Shown: positions 25,960 to 36,605 of the stretch, in pieces | Layout: the number at the start of each line of letters is the position of its first letter | How positions within the stretch are numbered: the stretch's first letter is position 1 | Translations under genes and position numbers: made by a program | Assembly: GCA_021788645.1 (NCBI GenBank) | Contig: JAJYKK010000004.1 | Span: 20,583 to 84,582 of the forward strand | From: Pseudomonadota bacterium | GTDB lineage: Bacteria; Pseudomonadota; Gammaproteobacteria; Burkholderiales; JAKAFK01 | Length of the DNA: 64,000 nt | Reading direction: 5' to 3' | Notes under the pieces: generated by a model | Databases searched by the model: none | Seen by the model: the letters and a program-made list of their open reading frames with translations, nothing else | What the model was told of the DNA's origin: nothing

Positions 25960-26133
25960 GGCTGATCTCCTGTTGAAGGCTTTCCTATACCCACTCATCC
26001 GCTGGGGTTGTGCGAATGATTCCCAGCACTATACTAGCCTCTGAAGATAAGATATAGTCACGATTTCTAATGCTAATCATAAGTTGAAATATATACCACG
26101 CCGGCCGGGTGGCCGGCCGGAATGGAGCCCGGG
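25960..26133. promoter_or_regulatory. cbbL-cbbR divergent control region
   Basis: 174 bases, clearly A/T-richer than the flanking genes. Minus-strand TATAGT near 26030 is a candidate -10 for cbbL. Several TTA/TAA-type triplets spaced like CbbR T-N11-A sites lie at 26040-26095. Exact operators could not be fixed by eye. Confidence 0.55.
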
Positions 26134-27147
26134 ATGCTACGTGTGACCTTGCGGCAGCTCAGCGTGTTCGAGGCCGTCGTGCGCCAGTCGAGCTTTTCCC
26201 GGGCGGCCGCGGCCTTGCATCTCACGCAGCCCGCCGTATCGATGCAGATCAAGCAGATGGAAGAGGCCATCGGGCTTGCGCTGTTTGAGCAGCTGGGCAA
26301 GAAGATCTTCCTGACCGAGGCCGGGCGCGAGCTCTACCATTACAGCCGCCTGATCGCGCAGCAGCTGGAGGAGGCGGAATCCGTGTTCGACCGCCTGAAG
26401 GGCGTGGACTACGGGAACCTCAAGATCTCGGTGGCGAGCACGGCGAATTACTTCGCGCCGGAGCTCCTGGCCGCCTTCTGCGGCCGTTATCCCAAGATCA
26501 CGGTGAGCCTCGACGTCACCAATCGCGAAGCGCTGCTGACGCAGCTCGCCCACAACGAGACCGACATGGTGATCATGGGGCAGCCGCCGGAAGGGCATGA
26601 CCTGGTGGCGGAATCCTTCATGCGCAATCCCCTGGTCGTCATCGCCAACCCGGGCCATCCGCTCGCGGGCCAAAAGGGGATCGACCTGGCGCGGCTGGCC
26701 CAGGAGGTGTTCCTCGTGCGCGAGCCGGGCTCGGGCACGCGCAGCGCCATGGAGCGGTTCTTCGAGGAGCACGCGGTGGCGCTGCGCACAGGCATGGTGA
26801 TGAACACCAACGAGGCGATCAAGCAGGCGGTGCAGGCGGGGATGGGGCTTGCCGTCGTGTCGGCGCACACGGTGGCGCTGGAGCTGGAGACCGGGCGGCT
26901 CGTGCTGCTCGACGTGGAATCCTTTCCGATCATGCGCTTCTGGTATGTCGTGCACCGGCAGAACAAGCGCCTGTCGCCGGCCGCGACCGCGTTCAAGACC
27001 TTCCTGCTGAATGAGGCGGCGACCCTCGCCAAGCCGCTGCCCGCCGAGGCCGGGGATCCGGCCTCGGCGGGCAGCGCATCGCTGCGGCGCCCGCGCCGCC
27101 CGGTCAAGCCGCGAGGAGGCGGCGGAAGTAGGCAATCGTCTCCTTGA
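26134..27147 (+). CDS. cbbR: LysR-type regulator CbbR
   Basis: 337 aa from the ATG at 26134 (GGAG 6 bases before; an ATG at 26122 is less well placed). The N-terminal winged helix is [20 protein letters not shown] and [18 protein letters not shown]; the C-terminal effector domain covers about 90-290. It is divergent from cbbL, as usual for the Calvin-cycle activator. The last 35 residues are Pro/Arg/Gly-rich and come from reading through an 18-bp perfect hairpin. The 3' end overlaps the convergent epimerase gene by 44 bases. The normal protein may end near [10 protein letters not shown]. Confidence 0.94.
   Translation: MLRVTLRQLSVFEAVVRQSSFSRAAAALHLTQPAVSMQIKQMEEAIGLALFEQLGKKIFLTEAGRELYHYSRLIAQQLEEAESVFDRLKGVDYGNLKISVASTANYFAPELLAAFCGRYPKITVSLDVTNREALLTQLAHNETDMVIMGQPPEGHDLVAESFMRNPLVVIANPGHPLAGQKGIDLARLAQEVFLVREPGSGTRSAMERFFEEHAVALRTGMVMNTNEAIKQAVQAGMGLAVVSAHTVALELETGRLVLLDVESFPIMRFWYVVHRQNKRLSPAATAFKTFLLNEAATLAKPLPAEAGDPASAGSASLRRPRRPVKPRGGGGSRQSSP
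27036..27075. terminator. Perfect 18-bp hairpin at the cbbR 3' end
   Basis: Arms 27036-27053 and 27058-27075 pair perfectly around the loop GGAT. It lies inside the cbbR reading frame, 29 bases beyond the stop of the convergent gene. No long T-run follows on either strand, so it may block both convergent transcripts or protect their 3' ends. Confidence 0.6.
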
Positions 27148-28042
27148 GGCCGTCGCGCAAGCCGACCTTCGGTTCCCAGGCGAGCGCCTCCCGGGCGAGC
27201 GCAATGTCGGGCTGCCGCTGCCGGGGATCATCCTGCGGCAGGGGTTGGAAGCTCAGCGCCGACTTCGACCCGGTCAGCGCCAGCACCTGTTCGGCCAGCT
27301 CGATCATGCTGAATTCGCCGGGATTGCCGAGGTTGACCGGACCGGCAAAGCCGTCCGCGCTGCCCATCATGCGCACCATGCCGTCGATCAGGTCGTCGAC
27401 GTAGCAGAACGAGCGCGTCTGGCTGCCGTCGCCGTAGATGGTGATCGGCGCGTTCCTGAGCGCCTGAACGATGAAATTGCTCACCACCCGCCCGTCGTTG
27501 GGATGCATGTTCGGGCCGTAGGTATTGAAGATGCGGACGACCTTGATGTCCAGCCGGTGCTGGCGCCGGTAGTCGAAGAACAGCGTCTCGGCGCAGCGTT
27601 TGCCTTCGTCGTAGCAGCTGCGCGGTCCGATGGGATTCACGCGCCCCCAGTAGGTTTCCTTCTGCGGATGCACCTCGGGGTCGCCGTAGACTTCCGAGGT
27701 GGAGGCCTGCAGGATGCGCGCCTTGACCCGCTTGGCGAGGCCCAGCATGTTGATCGCGCCGTGCACCGTGGTCTTGGTGGTCTGTACCGGATCGAACTGA
27801 TAGTGGACGGGCGAGGCGGGACAGGCCAGGTTATAGATCTCGTCGACCTCGACATAGAGGGGGAAGGTGATGTCATGGCGCATCACCTCGAAGAAAGGAT
27901 GGCCGGCGAGCGGCAGGATGTTGGCCCGCGTTCCGGTGAAGAAGTTGTCGACGCACAGCACGTCGTGCCCATCCCCGACGAGGCGGGCGCACAGGTGGGA
28001 ACCCAGGAAGCCGGCCCCGCCGGTCACCAGAATTTTTTTCAT
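27104..28042 (-). CDS. UDP-glucuronate decarboxylase (UDP-xylose synthase), SDR family
   Basis: 312 aa from [17 protein letters not shown] (ATG at 28042). The Rossmann Gly motif GGAGFLG, the catalytic STSEVYG and [11 protein letters not shown] (Tyr-Lys pair), and [22 protein letters not shown] are typical of UXS. It converts UDP-glucuronate to UDP-xylose for surface polysaccharide. It is a lone gene here, next to a c-di-GMP cyclase, which would fit polysaccharide control but proves nothing. Related dTDP-glucose dehydratases are the main alternative. Confidence 0.86.
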   Translation of the reverse strand: MKKILVTGGAGFLGSHLCARLVGDGHDVLCVDNFFTGTRANILPLAGHPFFEVMRHDITFPLYVEVDEIYNLACPASPVHYQFDPVQTTKTTVHGAINMLGLAKRVKARILQASTSEVYGDPEVHPQKETYWGRVNPIGPRSCYDEGKRCAETLFFDYRRQHRLDIKVVRIFNTYGPNMHPNDGRVVSNFIVQALRNAPITIYGDGSQTRSFCYVDDLIDGMVRMMGSADGFAGPVNLGNPGEFSMIELAEQVLALTGSKSALSFQPLPQDDPRQRQPDIALAREALAWEPKVGLRDGLKETIAYFRRLLAA

Positions 28043-28537
28043 CGTCTGCGCGTGTGACCTCGCCGTTTCCCCGAAGGGATTCCCTTCGGTCATGCGGGAG
28101 GCGGCAAGGCGCCGACCGCACGCCCCGAAGGACGTCCCCTGGGGAGGCGGTCGATGCCTTTGGCCGGAAGCCTGCTCACGCTCTCCTTGTCCTGTCCGGC
28201 CGATTGAATGTCGTGCGGCGTGTTCGCGCCGCCTGACGCCTTCGGCGCTTGGCCTGGCGCGGGCAGGGTCCCGGCCGTGCCCTGTGCCAGGCGAGGACCC
28301 CTCCCGGAGCGGGGCGTCTCGGCCGGTGCGTCGCAACGTGCTGCCCGTTCCCGCGCGGGGTCGTCGACCCGCGGCAAGCCGCGTCCCGGCGATTTTAGCA
28401 GACCAGGCGGGGGCCTGCACGGCGGGCATCGCCAGGGACTGAATGCATTTACAGATTTATGGTAAGGTATGCCCTGTGGCGCCCTTGGACGAGCCGGCGC
28501 GAGGTGCGTCAACTTCCCACAGGAGGCAGTGCCCGAC
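28043..28537. other. Gap between the epimerase and the CZB cyclase
   Basis: About 495 bases with no supported gene. The last 100 bases are A/T-richer (around 28440-28470) and may carry the promoter of the cyclase. The rest is GC-rich shadow frames. Confidence 0.45.
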
Positions 28538-29449
28538 ATGCAGACGATCAGCCGCGGCGAATTGCAGGCGGCCCTCGAACAGGTGGAGCGCGCCATCGGC
28601 AATCACCTGGACTGGTATGACGCCCTCGCGCGCACCCTGGTCTGCCGGCTCCCGGTCGACATGCGGCGCGCCTCGCCCACCGCCCATCGGGAATGCGCGT
28701 TCGGCCTGTGGTATTACAACGACGCCTCCGCCGTCGTGCGGGCCCATCCGGCCTTCGCGGTCATCGAAGCGCAGCACCAGGCGATTCATGACGCGGCCTC
28801 CTCGCTTCTGCGCCAGTCGCAGCAAGGGGGCATCGATGCGCCCGCCTACGACGCCTTCACGGACGGCGTCGCCCGGTTCCGCCTGGAGCTGGAGAGCCTG
28901 CGCGCGGAGCTGCAGGCGATGTTGGGCTCGCTCGACCCCCTCACCGGCGCCCACAACCGGATCGGCATGCTCGCATGGCTGCGCACGCAGCAGCAGTTCG
29001 TGCGGCGCGGCGTGATGTCCTGCGGGCTGGCGATGGTCGACCTGGACCATTTCAAATCGATCAACGACACCTACGGGCATCCGGCCGGAGACGCGGCCCT
29101 GAGCGAAGTCGCCCGCTATCTCACCGAACATGTCCGTTCGTATGATCGCGTCTACCGCTATGGCGGCGAGGAATTCCTGCTCTGCCTGCCGGCCACCGAG
29201 CCCGAGGTGTCCTACGCGCTCACGGATCGGCTGCGGGAGGGGGTGGCGCGCCGTGCGATCGAGATTGTCGCCGGGCAGGTGGTCATCCAGTGCCAGATTT
29301 CCTGCGGCGTGGCCCAGCTGGATGCCGAGCTGCCCGTCGAGTCGTCGATCGAGCGGGCGGACCAGGCGCTCTACCGGGCCAAGTCGACCGGACGCAATCG
29401 CACCTGCGCGTGGGAGGACGGCCCGGCGCGGCCGCCCGAGGCGGGGTAG
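28538..29449 (+). CDS. Diguanylate cyclase with N-terminal CZB zinc-sensing domain (DgcZ-like)
   Basis: 303 aa from the ATG at 28538 (AGGAGG 11 bases before). The N-terminal CZB domain keeps all four zinc ligands at the spacing of E. coli DgcZ: His23, Cys53 (ECAFGLWYY), His80 and His84 (QHQAIH). The C-terminal GGDEF domain has VDLDHFKSINDTYGH, an RSYD inhibitory site and YRYGGEEFLL. Zinc is expected to inhibit the cyclase, so it would link metal level to c-di-GMP. For a metal-rich habitat this makes sense. It is a single gene. Confidence 0.92.
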   Translation: MQTISRGELQAALEQVERAIGNHLDWYDALARTLVCRLPVDMRRASPTAHRECAFGLWYYNDASAVVRAHPAFAVIEAQHQAIHDAASSLLRQSQQGGIDAPAYDAFTDGVARFRLELESLRAELQAMLGSLDPLTGAHNRIGMLAWLRTQQQFVRRGVMSCGLAMVDLDHFKSINDTYGHPAGDAALSEVARYLTEHVRSYDRVYRYGGEEFLLCLPATEPEVSYALTDRLREGVARRAIEIVAGQVVIQCQISCGVAQLDAELPVESSIERADQALYRAKSTGRNRTCAWEDGPARPPEAG

Positions 29450-29483
29450 GCGCGCCGCCTGCGGCCGCAGGCGCACCACAAAG

Positions 29484-29517
29484 CGAAGCCCCCAGGGACG
29501 AACCCTTGGGGGCTTCG
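29484..29517 (-). terminator. Hairpin after fba
   Basis: A long stem (29484-29497 with 29503-29517, one bulge) begins 21 bases beyond the fba stop. T-run on the minus strand is short (CTTTG). It could also end the convergent cyclase transcript. Confidence 0.65.
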
Positions 29518-29537
29518 GTGGCGCGGCCGACCGGAGC

Positions 29538-30602
29538 TTACTTGACCACGGCCTTCAGCTCGCCCTTGGCGTATCTGTTGGCCATGTTGTCGAGGGCGAT
29601 CGCCTTGATCTTGGCGGCCTGGCCGGCGGACCCGAAGGCCTCGAAGCGGGACTTGCAGATGTCCTTCGCGGCGGCGGTGGCGTCCTTGAGGAACTTGCGC
29701 GGATCGAACTCGCTCTTGTTCTTCACCAGGTGGCGGCGGATGGCGCCGGTCATGGCAAGCCGGATATCGGTGTCGATGTTGACCTTGCGCACGCCGTACT
29801 TGATGCCCTGCTGGATCTCTTCCACCGGCACGCCGTACGTCTCCTTCATGTCGCCGCCGAATTCGCGGATGATATTGAGCCATTCCTGCGGTACCGAGGA
29901 CGAGCCGTGCATCACCAGGTGCGTGTTGGGGATGCGCGCATGGATCTGCTTGACCCGTTCGATCGCCAGGATGTCGCCCGTGGGCTTGCGCGTGAACTTG
30001 TAAGCGCCGTGGGAGGTGCCGATGGCGATGGCCAGCGCGTCGACCCCCGTCTTGGCGACGAAGTCGGCGGCCTGCTCGGGATCGGTCAGGAGCTGGTCGT
30101 GGGACAGCTTGCCCTCGGCGCCGACGCCGTCTTCCTCGCCCGCCATGCCCGACTCGAGCGAGCCCAGGCAGCCCAGTTCGCCTTCGACGGAGACGCCGAC
30201 GGCGTGGGCCATGTCGACCACGCGCCGGGTGACGTCGACGTTGTATTCATAGGAGGAGGGCGTCTTCGCGTCCTCGCGCAGGGAGCCGTCCATCATGACG
30301 CTGGAGAAGCCGGAGCGGATCGCCTGGATGCACACGGCGGGCGAGGCGCCGTGGTCCTGGTGCATCACCACGGGGATGTGCGGATAGGCCTCGACGGCGG
30401 CCTGGATGAGATGGCGCAGGAAGGCTTCCCCGGCATACTTGCGCGCGCCCGCGGAACCTTGCATGATGACCGGGCTGTCGCACTCGTCGGCCGCCTGCAT
30501 GATCGCGTGGATCTGTTCGAGGTTGTTCACGTTGAATGCGGGCAGGCCGTAGCTGTTCTCGGCGGCGTGGTCCAGCAGCTGGCGCATCGAAACGAGAGGC
30601 AT
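29538..30602 (-). CDS. fba: Class II fructose-bisphosphate aldolase, Calvin-cycle subtype
   Basis: 354 aa. Zinc-dependent aldolase that joins dihydroxyacetone phosphate with glyceraldehyde 3-phosphate or erythrose 4-phosphate. [29 protein letters not shown] [10 protein letters not shown] (zinc His), and the Gly-rich [10 protein letters not shown] and [11 protein letters not shown] are typical of the long CbbA type found in autotrophs. The RBS AAGGAG precedes the ATG. It is the last gene of tkt-gap-pgk-pyk-fba, after a terminator-like hairpin. Confidence 0.96.
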   Translation of the reverse strand: MPLVSMRQLLDHAAENSYGLPAFNVNNLEQIHAIMQAADECDSPVIMQGSAGARKYAGEAFLRHLIQAAVEAYPHIPVVMHQDHGASPAVCIQAIRSGFSSVMMDGSLREDAKTPSSYEYNVDVTRRVVDMAHAVGVSVEGELGCLGSLESGMAGEEDGVGAEGKLSHDQLLTDPEQAADFVAKTGVDALAIAIGTSHGAYKFTRKPTGDILAIERVKQIHARIPNTHLVMHGSSSVPQEWLNIIREFGGDMKETYGVPVEEIQQGIKYGVRKVNIDTDIRLAMTGAIRRHLVKNKSEFDPRKFLKDATAAAKDICKSRFEAFGSAGQAAKIKAIALDNMANRYAKGELKAVVK

Positions 30603-30643
30603 TTCTGGGTTCTCCTTAATCTCAAAGACAAGACGAAAAAGCG

Positions 30644-30677
30644 AAAAAAACCGAACGGCCTGTGTCAGCCACAGGCC
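30644..30677 (-). terminator. Terminator-like hairpin between pyk and fba
   Basis: An 8-bp stem (30657-30664 with 30670-30677) followed on the minus strand, after six bases, by a run of seven T (30644-30650). Probably partial termination before fba. Confidence 0.7.
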
Positions 30678-30708
30678 GGAAGATCAGTGAGTGCGCCGGG
30701 GCCACGCT

Positions 30709-32142
30709 TCACGGGCCGGCATGGGCGCCGACGCGCACGATCTTGAGCGTATTGGTGCCGCCGGATTGCCCGATCGGTTCGCCGATCGTCAGCACGATCA
30801 GATCGCCGTCCCGGACCGCTCCGCGGCGACGAAGCTCATTTTCCGCTTCGATCAGGAGCTGTTCCCGATCCGTCGAGGCGGTTTTGAAGTTGACAGGGTA
30901 GACGCCGCGGAACAAAGTCACCTTTCTACGTGTTTCCACCTCGGGTGTCAAGGCGTAGATCGGCACGCCCGATTGCATGCGCGACATCCACAGGCAGGTC
31001 GAGCCCGATTCGGTCAGCGCCGCGATGGCCCGCACGTTCAGGTGATTCGCCGTGAAGATGGCGGCCATGGCGATGGATTCGTCCACGCGGGAGAACACCT
31101 TGCCCATGCGGTACTGGCCGAGCAGCGGCTCGTCTTCCTTTTCCGCCTCCACGCACACGCGGTGCATGGCGGCGATCGATTCGACCGGATAGGCGCCGGC
31201 CGCCGTCTCGGCCGACAGCATCACCGCATCGGTCCCGTCGATCACCGCGTTGGCGACGTCGGACACCTCGGCGCGCGTGGGGATGGGATTATAGATCATG
31301 GATTCCATCATCTGCGTGGCGGTGATGACCAGCTTGTTGCGTTCGCGGGCCATGCGGATCATCCGCTTCTGCAGGGCGGGCACCGCGGCATCGCCGACTT
31401 CGACGCCCAGGTCGCCGCGGGCGACCATGATGGCGTCGGAGGCCTCGAGGATCTCCTCCAGGGCGTCCACCGCCTCCGCGCGCTCGATCTTGGCCACCAG
31501 CATCCCCTTGCCGCCGGCCGCCCGCAGGAGTTCGCGGGCCTGGCGCATGTCCGCCCCGCTGCGCGGAAAGGACACCGCGAGATAATCCGCCTTGAGCTGC
31601 GCGGCGGTCGCGATGTCCTCGATGTCCTTCTCCGTGAGCGCGGCCGCCGACAGCCCGCCGCCTTGGCGATTGATGCCCTTGTTGTCGGACAGCACCCCGC
31701 CTTGCACGACCTTGCAGAAAATCTCCTCGCCTTCGACCTTCTCCACCCACAAGACGATGCGCCCATCGTCGAGGAGCAAGGTCGCGCCGCGCCCGACATC
31801 GCCGGGCAGGCCCTTGTAGTCGAGCCCCACCCGCTCCTGGGTGCCCTGGCCGCAGCGGCTGTCGAGGATGAAGGGATCCCCGTTGTTGAGATGGATCTTC
31901 CCTTCCCGGAACTTGCCGATGCGGATCTTGGGACCCTGAAGGTCCACCAGCACGCCCACCGTGCGTCCCCGCGCGCGGGCCGCCGAACGGACCGTATCGG
32001 CACGCTGGATGTGCTCCTCGGGGGTGCCGTGGGAGAAGTTGAGGCGTACGACATCGACGCCCGTCTCGACCATGCTGTCGATCACCTTGGGGTCCGCCGA
32101 TGCCGGTCCCAGGGTGGCGACGATCTTCGTTCTACGTAACAT
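30709..32142 (-). CDS. pyk: Pyruvate kinase
   Basis: 477 aa. Makes pyruvate and ATP from phosphoenolpyruvate. MLRRTKIVATLGPASADP, VRLNFSHGTPEEH, VDLQGPKIR, VAKIERAEAVDAL, MVARGDLGVEVG and TATQMMESMI are diagnostic. Its place between pgk and fba lets carbon leave the cycle toward pyruvate. It starts 58 bases after pgk, with a hairpin in the gap. Confidence 0.97.
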   Translation of the reverse strand: MLRRTKIVATLGPASADPKVIDSMVETGVDVVRLNFSHGTPEEHIQRADTVRSAARARGRTVGVLVDLQGPKIRIGKFREGKIHLNNGDPFILDSRCGQGTQERVGLDYKGLPGDVGRGATLLLDDGRIVLWVEKVEGEEIFCKVVQGGVLSDNKGINRQGGGLSAAALTEKDIEDIATAAQLKADYLAVSFPRSGADMRQARELLRAAGGKGMLVAKIERAEAVDALEEILEASDAIMVARGDLGVEVGDAAVPALQKRMIRMARERNKLVITATQMMESMIYNPIPTRAEVSDVANAVIDGTDAVMLSAETAAGAYPVESIAAMHRVCVEAEKEDEPLLGQYRMGKVFSRVDESIAMAAIFTANHLNVRAIAALTESGSTCLWMSRMQSGVPIYALTPEVETRRKVTLFRGVYPVNFKTASTDREQLLIEAENELRRRGAVRDGDLIVLTIGEPIGQSGGTNTLKIVRVGAHAGP

Positions 32143-32177
32143 ATCCCGCCAACGTGCCGATCAATTGAACGTGTGAC

Positions 32178-32196
32178 GCGCGCCTTTCCGGCGCGC
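32178..32196 (-). repeat. Stem-loop between pgk and pyk
   Basis: A 7-bp stem GCGCGCC/GGCGCGC (32178-32184 with 32190-32196) directly after the pgk stop, without a T-run. Confidence 0.5.
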
Positions 32197-32200
32197 TCCC

Positions 32201-33379
32201 TTAGGCCTTCGCGCGCGTCTCCAGGATCTCGACGGCGGGCAGCTTCTTGCCCTCGAGAAACTCCAGGAAGGCCCCGCCGCCCGTGGAGATGTAGGAGATC
32301 TTGTCCGCGATGCCATACTTGGCGACGGCCGCGAGCGTATCGCCGCCCCCGGCGATGGAGAATGCCGGGCTGTCCGCGATGGCGAGCCCCAGGGCGCGGG
32401 TGCCGGCGCCGAACTGATCGAACTCGAATACGCCCACCGGGCCGTTCCATACGATCGTGCCGGCCTGCTTCACGAGGGCGCCGTAGCGGGCGGCGGTGTC
32501 CGGGCCGATGTCGAAGATCATGTCGTCGTCGGCCACCTCGGAGACCTGCTTGACGACGGCCGGCTCGTTGGCGTCGAACTGCTTGCCGACCACCACGTCG
32601 GTGGGCACCGGAATCTCGCCGCCCTTGGCCTTCGCGGCTTCGATCAGGCGCCGCGCCTCGGCGACCAGATCGGCTTCGTAGAGCGATTTGCCGACATTGA
32701 AGCCGGCCGCCTTGATGAAGGTGTTGGCGATCCCCCCGCCGACGATCAGCTGGTCCACGATGGAGGACAGCGCGTCGAGCACGGTGAGCTTGGTGGACAC
32801 CTTGGAGCCGCCGACGATGGCCACCAGGGGGCGGGCCGGCTTGTCCAGGGCGCGGCCCAGCGCGTCGAGCTCGGCGGCGAGCAGGGGGCCTGCGCAGGCG
32901 ACCGGCGCATACTTCGCCACGCCGTGGGTCGAGGCCTGGGCGCGGTGCGCCGTGCCGAAGGCGTCCATCACGTACACGTCGCACAGGCGCGCATACTGCT
33001 GGGCCAGGTCGTCGACGTTCTTCTTCTCGCCCTTGTTGAAGCGGACGTTCTCGAGCACCACGACCTCGCCCGCGCCGACCTCGACGCCCGCCAGGTAATC
33101 CCTGACCACCCGCACTTCCCGGCCCAGCAGCTTGGACAGGTGGCGAGCCACCGGGGCGAGCGAGGCCTCCTCGCTGTACACGCCTTCCTCGGGCCGCCCC
33201 AGATGGGACATCAGCATGACCCGCCCGCCGGCCTTCATGGCGTGCTCGATGGTCGGCAGCGAGGCGCGGATGCGCGTGTCGTCGGATACGTCGCCGTTCT
33301 TGAGCGGCACGTTCAGGTCTTCGCGGATAAGCACGCGCTTACCGCGAAGATCCAAGTCGGTCATCTTGACTACGGACAT
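32201..33379 (-). CDS. pgk: Phosphoglycerate kinase
   Basis: 392 aa from the ATG at 33379 ([26 protein letters not shown]-like element before). [57 protein letters not shown] and [13 protein letters not shown] are diagnostic. Uses ATP to convert 3-phosphoglycerate in the Calvin direction. It lies between gap and pyk, with two stem-loops upstream. A longer frame to 33433 runs through the leader hairpin and is rejected. Confidence 0.97.
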   Translation of the reverse strand: MSVVKMTDLDLRGKRVLIREDLNVPLKNGDVSDDTRIRASLPTIEHAMKAGGRVMLMSHLGRPEEGVYSEEASLAPVARHLSKLLGREVRVVRDYLAGVEVGAGEVVVLENVRFNKGEKKNVDDLAQQYARLCDVYVMDAFGTAHRAQASTHGVAKYAPVACAGPLLAAELDALGRALDKPARPLVAIVGGSKVSTKLTVLDALSSIVDQLIVGGGIANTFIKAAGFNVGKSLYEADLVAEARRLIEAAKAKGGEIPVPTDVVVGKQFDANEPAVVKQVSEVADDDMIFDIGPDTAARYGALVKQAGTIVWNGPVGVFEFDQFGAGTRALGLAIADSPAFSIAGGGDTLAAVAKYGIADKISYISTGGGAFLEFLEGKKLPAVEILETRAKA

Positions 33380-33408
33380 GTCGGACTCCTTGAGCTTACG
33401 AAATTGAC

Positions 33409-33484
33409 CACACGGCGCCGCGCAAGGCGGCACGGGGCCGTGTGGTCCATCTCGCGGGCGGCAGGCGGGAACCCCCGCCTGCCG
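33409..33484 (-). repeat. Two stem-loops between gap and pgk
   Basis: A perfect 11-bp stem (33459-33469 with 33474-33484) is followed, nearer pgk, by a 9-bp stem CCACACGGC/GCCGTGTGG (33409-33446). Neither has a T-run. They may block exonucleases or affect pgk translation. Confidence 0.55.
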
Positions 33485-33502
33485 ACTTTGGCCTTGCGCC
33501 GC

Positions 33503-34516
33503 TTATTTGGCGGTCATCAGGGCGAGGGTGGTATCCAACATGCGGTTCGAGAAGCCCCACTCGTTGTCGTACCAGGCCAGCACCTTGACCATCTTGCCTT
33601 CCATGACCTTGGTGAGGGTCGCCTCATAGGTCGAGGAGACGCTCGAGTGGTTGAAGTCGCAGGACACGAGCGGCAGGTCGTTGTAGGCGAGGATGCCCTT
33701 CAGTTCGCCTTCGGAGGCCTCCTTCATGATGGCGTGGATCTCGTCCTTGGTGGTGGCGCGCGCCGCCGTGAAGGTGAGGTCCACCAGGGAGACGTTGATG
33801 GTCGGCACGCGCACCGCGAAGCCGTCCAGCTTGCCGTTGAGCTCCGGCAGGACCAGGCCGACCGCAGCCGCCGCCCCGGTCTTGGTGGGAATCATCGACA
33901 TGGTGGCCGAGCGCGCGCGGCGCAGGTCCGAGTGGTACACGTCGGTGAGCACCTGATCGTTGGTGTAGGAGTGGATGGTGGTCATCAGGCCGTTGACGAT
34001 GCCGATCTTCCGGTGCAGCGGGGCCACCAGCGGCGCGAGGCAGTTGGTCGTGCACGAGGCGTTGGAGATGACCGTGTCGGTCGCCTTGAGGGCCTGGTGG
34101 TTGACGCCGTAGACGATGGTGGCATCGACATCCTTGCCGCCGGGGGCGGAGATGATCACCTTCTTGGCGCCGGCCGCGAGGTGGGCGGACGCCTTTTCCT
34201 TGCTCGTGAAGATCCCCGTGCACTCGTGCACGACGTCGATGCCGAGCTCCTTCCAGGGCAGTTCGGCGGGGTTGCGGACGGCGCAGACGCGGATCTTGTC
34301 GCCGTTGACGATCATGTACTCGCCATCGACCGAGACTTCGCCCGGGAAGCGGCCGTGCACGGTGTCGTACTTGGTGAGGTGGGCATTGGTGGCGGCATCG
34401 CCCAGGTCGTTGATGGCGACGATCTGGATGTCCTTGTTGCGCCCGCCTTCATAGAGCGCACGCAGGATGTTGCGGCCGATCCGGCCATAGCCGTTGATCG
34501 CGACTCGAATTGCCAT
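33503..34516 (-). CDS. gap: Glyceraldehyde-3-phosphate dehydrogenase, type I
   Basis: 337 aa. NAD(P)-binding [17 protein letters not shown] at the N-terminus; the catalytic Cys in [14 protein letters not shown]; later [14 protein letters not shown] and [13 protein letters not shown]. The coenzyme site reads VAINDLGD, with Asp typical of NAD preference, although autotrophic enzymes can vary. The RBS AAAGGAG is present. Second gene of the operon, after tkt and a terminator-like hairpin. Confidence 0.97.
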   Translation of the reverse strand: MAIRVAINGYGRIGRNILRALYEGGRNKDIQIVAINDLGDAATNAHLTKYDTVHGRFPGEVSVDGEYMIVNGDKIRVCAVRNPAELPWKELGIDVVHECTGIFTSKEKASAHLAAGAKKVIISAPGGKDVDATIVYGVNHQALKATDTVISNASCTTNCLAPLVAPLHRKIGIVNGLMTTIHSYTNDQVLTDVYHSDLRRARSATMSMIPTKTGAAAAVGLVLPELNGKLDGFAVRVPTINVSLVDLTFTAARATTKDEIHAIMKEASEGELKGILAYNDLPLVSCDFNHSSVSSTYEATLTKVMEGKMVKVLAWYDNEWGFSNRMLDTTLALMTAK

Positions 34517-34551
34517 GGTAAAAACTCCTTTTGTCGAGGGATGGAGAAAAT

Positions 34552-34606
34552 AAAAAAACGCACCGCAGCTTGGCCCCCGGGATCCGCCGGCGGACGCAAG
34601 CTGCGG
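34552..34606 (-). terminator. Terminator-like hairpin between tkt and gap
   Basis: A 9-bp stem (34563-34571 with 34598-34606) with a GC-rich loop, followed on the minus strand by TGCG and seven T (34552-34558). It starts 11 bases beyond the tkt stop, so gap may need read-through or its own promoter. Confidence 0.75.
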
Positions 34607-34616
34607 CGATGATTCC

Positions 34617-36605
34617 TTACAGCACGCTCTTGACCGTGTTGACGACGTTCTCGACGGTGAACCCGAAGACCTTGAAGAGCTCGCCGGCGGGCGCCGATTC
34701 GCCGAAGTGGTCGATGCCGACCACCGCGCCCTCGAGCCCGACGTACTTGCGCCAGTAGTCGGTGACGCCGGCCTCGACTGCGACCCGCACCACGCCCCTG
34801 GGCAGGACGCTGTCCTTGTAGGCCTGATCCTGGCGGTCGAAGACGTTGGTCGAAGGCATCGAGACCACGCGTGCGGGGACGCCCTGCTCGGCGAGCACCT
34901 TCTGTGCGCCGACGGCCAGCGCGACTTCCGATCCGGTGGCGATGATGACCACCTTGGGTGCGCCGCCGGCGGCTTCCGAGAGGACGTAGCCGCCTTGCTT
35001 GACCCGTTCGAGGGTCGCCGCGTCGCGCTTCTGGAAGGGCAGGTTCTGGCGGCTGAAGATCAGGCTGCTGGGGCCCGTCTTGCGCTCCACGGCCTGGGTC
35101 CAGGCCACCGCGGATTCGAGCGTGTCGCACGGACGCCACACGTCCATGTTGGGAATCTGGCGCAAGGTGGCCGTCTGCTCGATCGGCTGGTGGGTCGGTC
35201 CGTCTTCTCCCAGCCCGATGGAGTCGTGGGTGAACACGAACAGCGAGCGGATTTTCATGAGCGCGGCCATGCGCAGGGCGTTGCGCGCGTATTCGGAGAA
35301 CATCAGGAAGGTGCCGCCGAAGGGGATCACGCCGCCATGCAGGGCCATGCCGTTTTCCATCGCGGCCATGCCGAACTCCCGCACCCCGTAGTTGACGTAG
35401 TTGCCGCCTTGCTTGCGGATGGGGTGCGCCTGCGGCCAGAGCGTGAGGTTCGAGCCGGCCAGATCGGCCGAGCCGCCGACCAGTTCGGGCAGGAGCAGCG
35501 CCAAGGCCTCGATGCAGTTTTGCGAGGCCTTGCGGGTGGCGATGGTTTCCGCCTTGTCGTTGACGGCGCGGATGAACGCCGCCGCCTTCTCCGACCAGTC
35601 GGCGGGCAGCTCGCCCGCCATCCGGCGGGAGAATTCGCGGGCGAGCGCCGGATGGGCCGCGGCGTATTCGGCGAACTTGTTGTTCCAGAGCGTCTCGAGC
35701 CCCTCGCCCTTGGTGCGGCAGTCCCAGCCTTCATAGACGTCCGCGGGGATCTCGAAGGCGGGATGGGTCCAGCCCAAATGGGCGCGCACCGCGGCCACTT
35801 CCGCTTCCCCGAGGGCTGCGCCGTGCACGTCGTGGGTGCCTTCCTTGTTGGGCGAGCCCTTGCCGATCACGGTCTTGCAGCAGATGATCGACGGCTTGTC
35901 CTTGACCGCCTTGGCCGCAACCAGGGCCGCCTCGATGCTCGCGGCATCGTGCCCGTCGACGTTGGGCACGACATGCCAGCCATAGGCTTCGAAGCGCTTG
36001 GGCGTGTCGTCCGTGAACCAGCCTTCGACATGGCCGTCGATCGAGATGCCGTTGTCGTCATAGAAGGCGATCAGCTTGCCCAGGCCCAGGGTTCCGGCGA
36101 GCGAGCAGGCTTCGTGGGAAATGCCTTCCATGAGGCAGCCGTCGCCCAGGAAGACATAGGTGTGGTGGTCGACGATCTCGTGGCCGGGACGGTTGAACTC
36201 TTGCGCGAGGATCTTCTCGGCGAGCGCCATGCCTACGGCATTGGTGATGCCTTGGCCCAGCGGGCCCGTCGTGGTCTCCACGCCGGGCGTGTAGCCATAT
36301 TCCGGGTGCCCGGGCGTCCTGGAGTGAAGCTGGCGGAATTTCTTGATTTCCTCCATCGGCAGGTCGTAGCCGGTCAAGTGGAGCAGCGAGTAGATGAGCA
36401 TCGAGCCGTGGCCGTTGGAGAGCACGAAGCGATCGCGGTCCGCCCACTTCGGATTCAGGGGGTTGTGGCGCAGATGGTGGTTCCAGAGGACCTCGGCGAT
36501 GTCGGCCATGCCCATGGGGGCGCCGGGATGTCCCGACTTCGCCTTCTCGACCGCATCCATGGACAGCACGCGGATTGCATTTGCAAGATCTTTACGGGTT
36601 GCCAT
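34617..36605 (-). CDS. tkt: Transketolase
   Basis: 662 aa. Moves two-carbon units in the Calvin cycle and pentose phosphate pathway, using thiamine diphosphate. [32 protein letters not shown], the cofactor motif [13 protein letters not shown] and [14 protein letters not shown] are diagnostic. First gene of tkt-gap-pgk-pyk-fba. Its upstream region (36606-37097) is the likely main promoter of the operon. Confidence 0.97.
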   Translation of the reverse strand: MATRKDLANAIRVLSMDAVEKAKSGHPGAPMGMADIAEVLWNHHLRHNPLNPKWADRDRFVLSNGHGSMLIYSLLHLTGYDLPMEEIKKFRQLHSRTPGHPEYGYTPGVETTTGPLGQGITNAVGMALAEKILAQEFNRPGHEIVDHHTYVFLGDGCLMEGISHEACSLAGTLGLGKLIAFYDDNGISIDGHVEGWFTDDTPKRFEAYGWHVVPNVDGHDAASIEAALVAAKAVKDKPSIICCKTVIGKGSPNKEGTHDVHGAALGEAEVAAVRAHLGWTHPAFEIPADVYEGWDCRTKGEGLETLWNNKFAEYAAAHPALAREFSRRMAGELPADWSEKAAAFIRAVNDKAETIATRKASQNCIEALALLLPELVGGSADLAGSNLTLWPQAHPIRKQGGNYVNYGVREFGMAAMENGMALHGGVIPFGGTFLMFSEYARNALRMAALMKIRSLFVFTHDSIGLGEDGPTHQPIEQTATLRQIPNMDVWRPCDTLESAVAWTQAVERKTGPSSLIFSRQNLPFQKRDAATLERVKQGGYVLSEAAGGAPKVVIIATGSEVALAVGAQKVLAEQGVPARVVSMPSTNVFDRQDQAYKDSVLPRGVVRVAVEAGVTDYWRKYVGLEGAVVGIDHFGESAPAGELFKVFGFTVENVVNTVKSVL

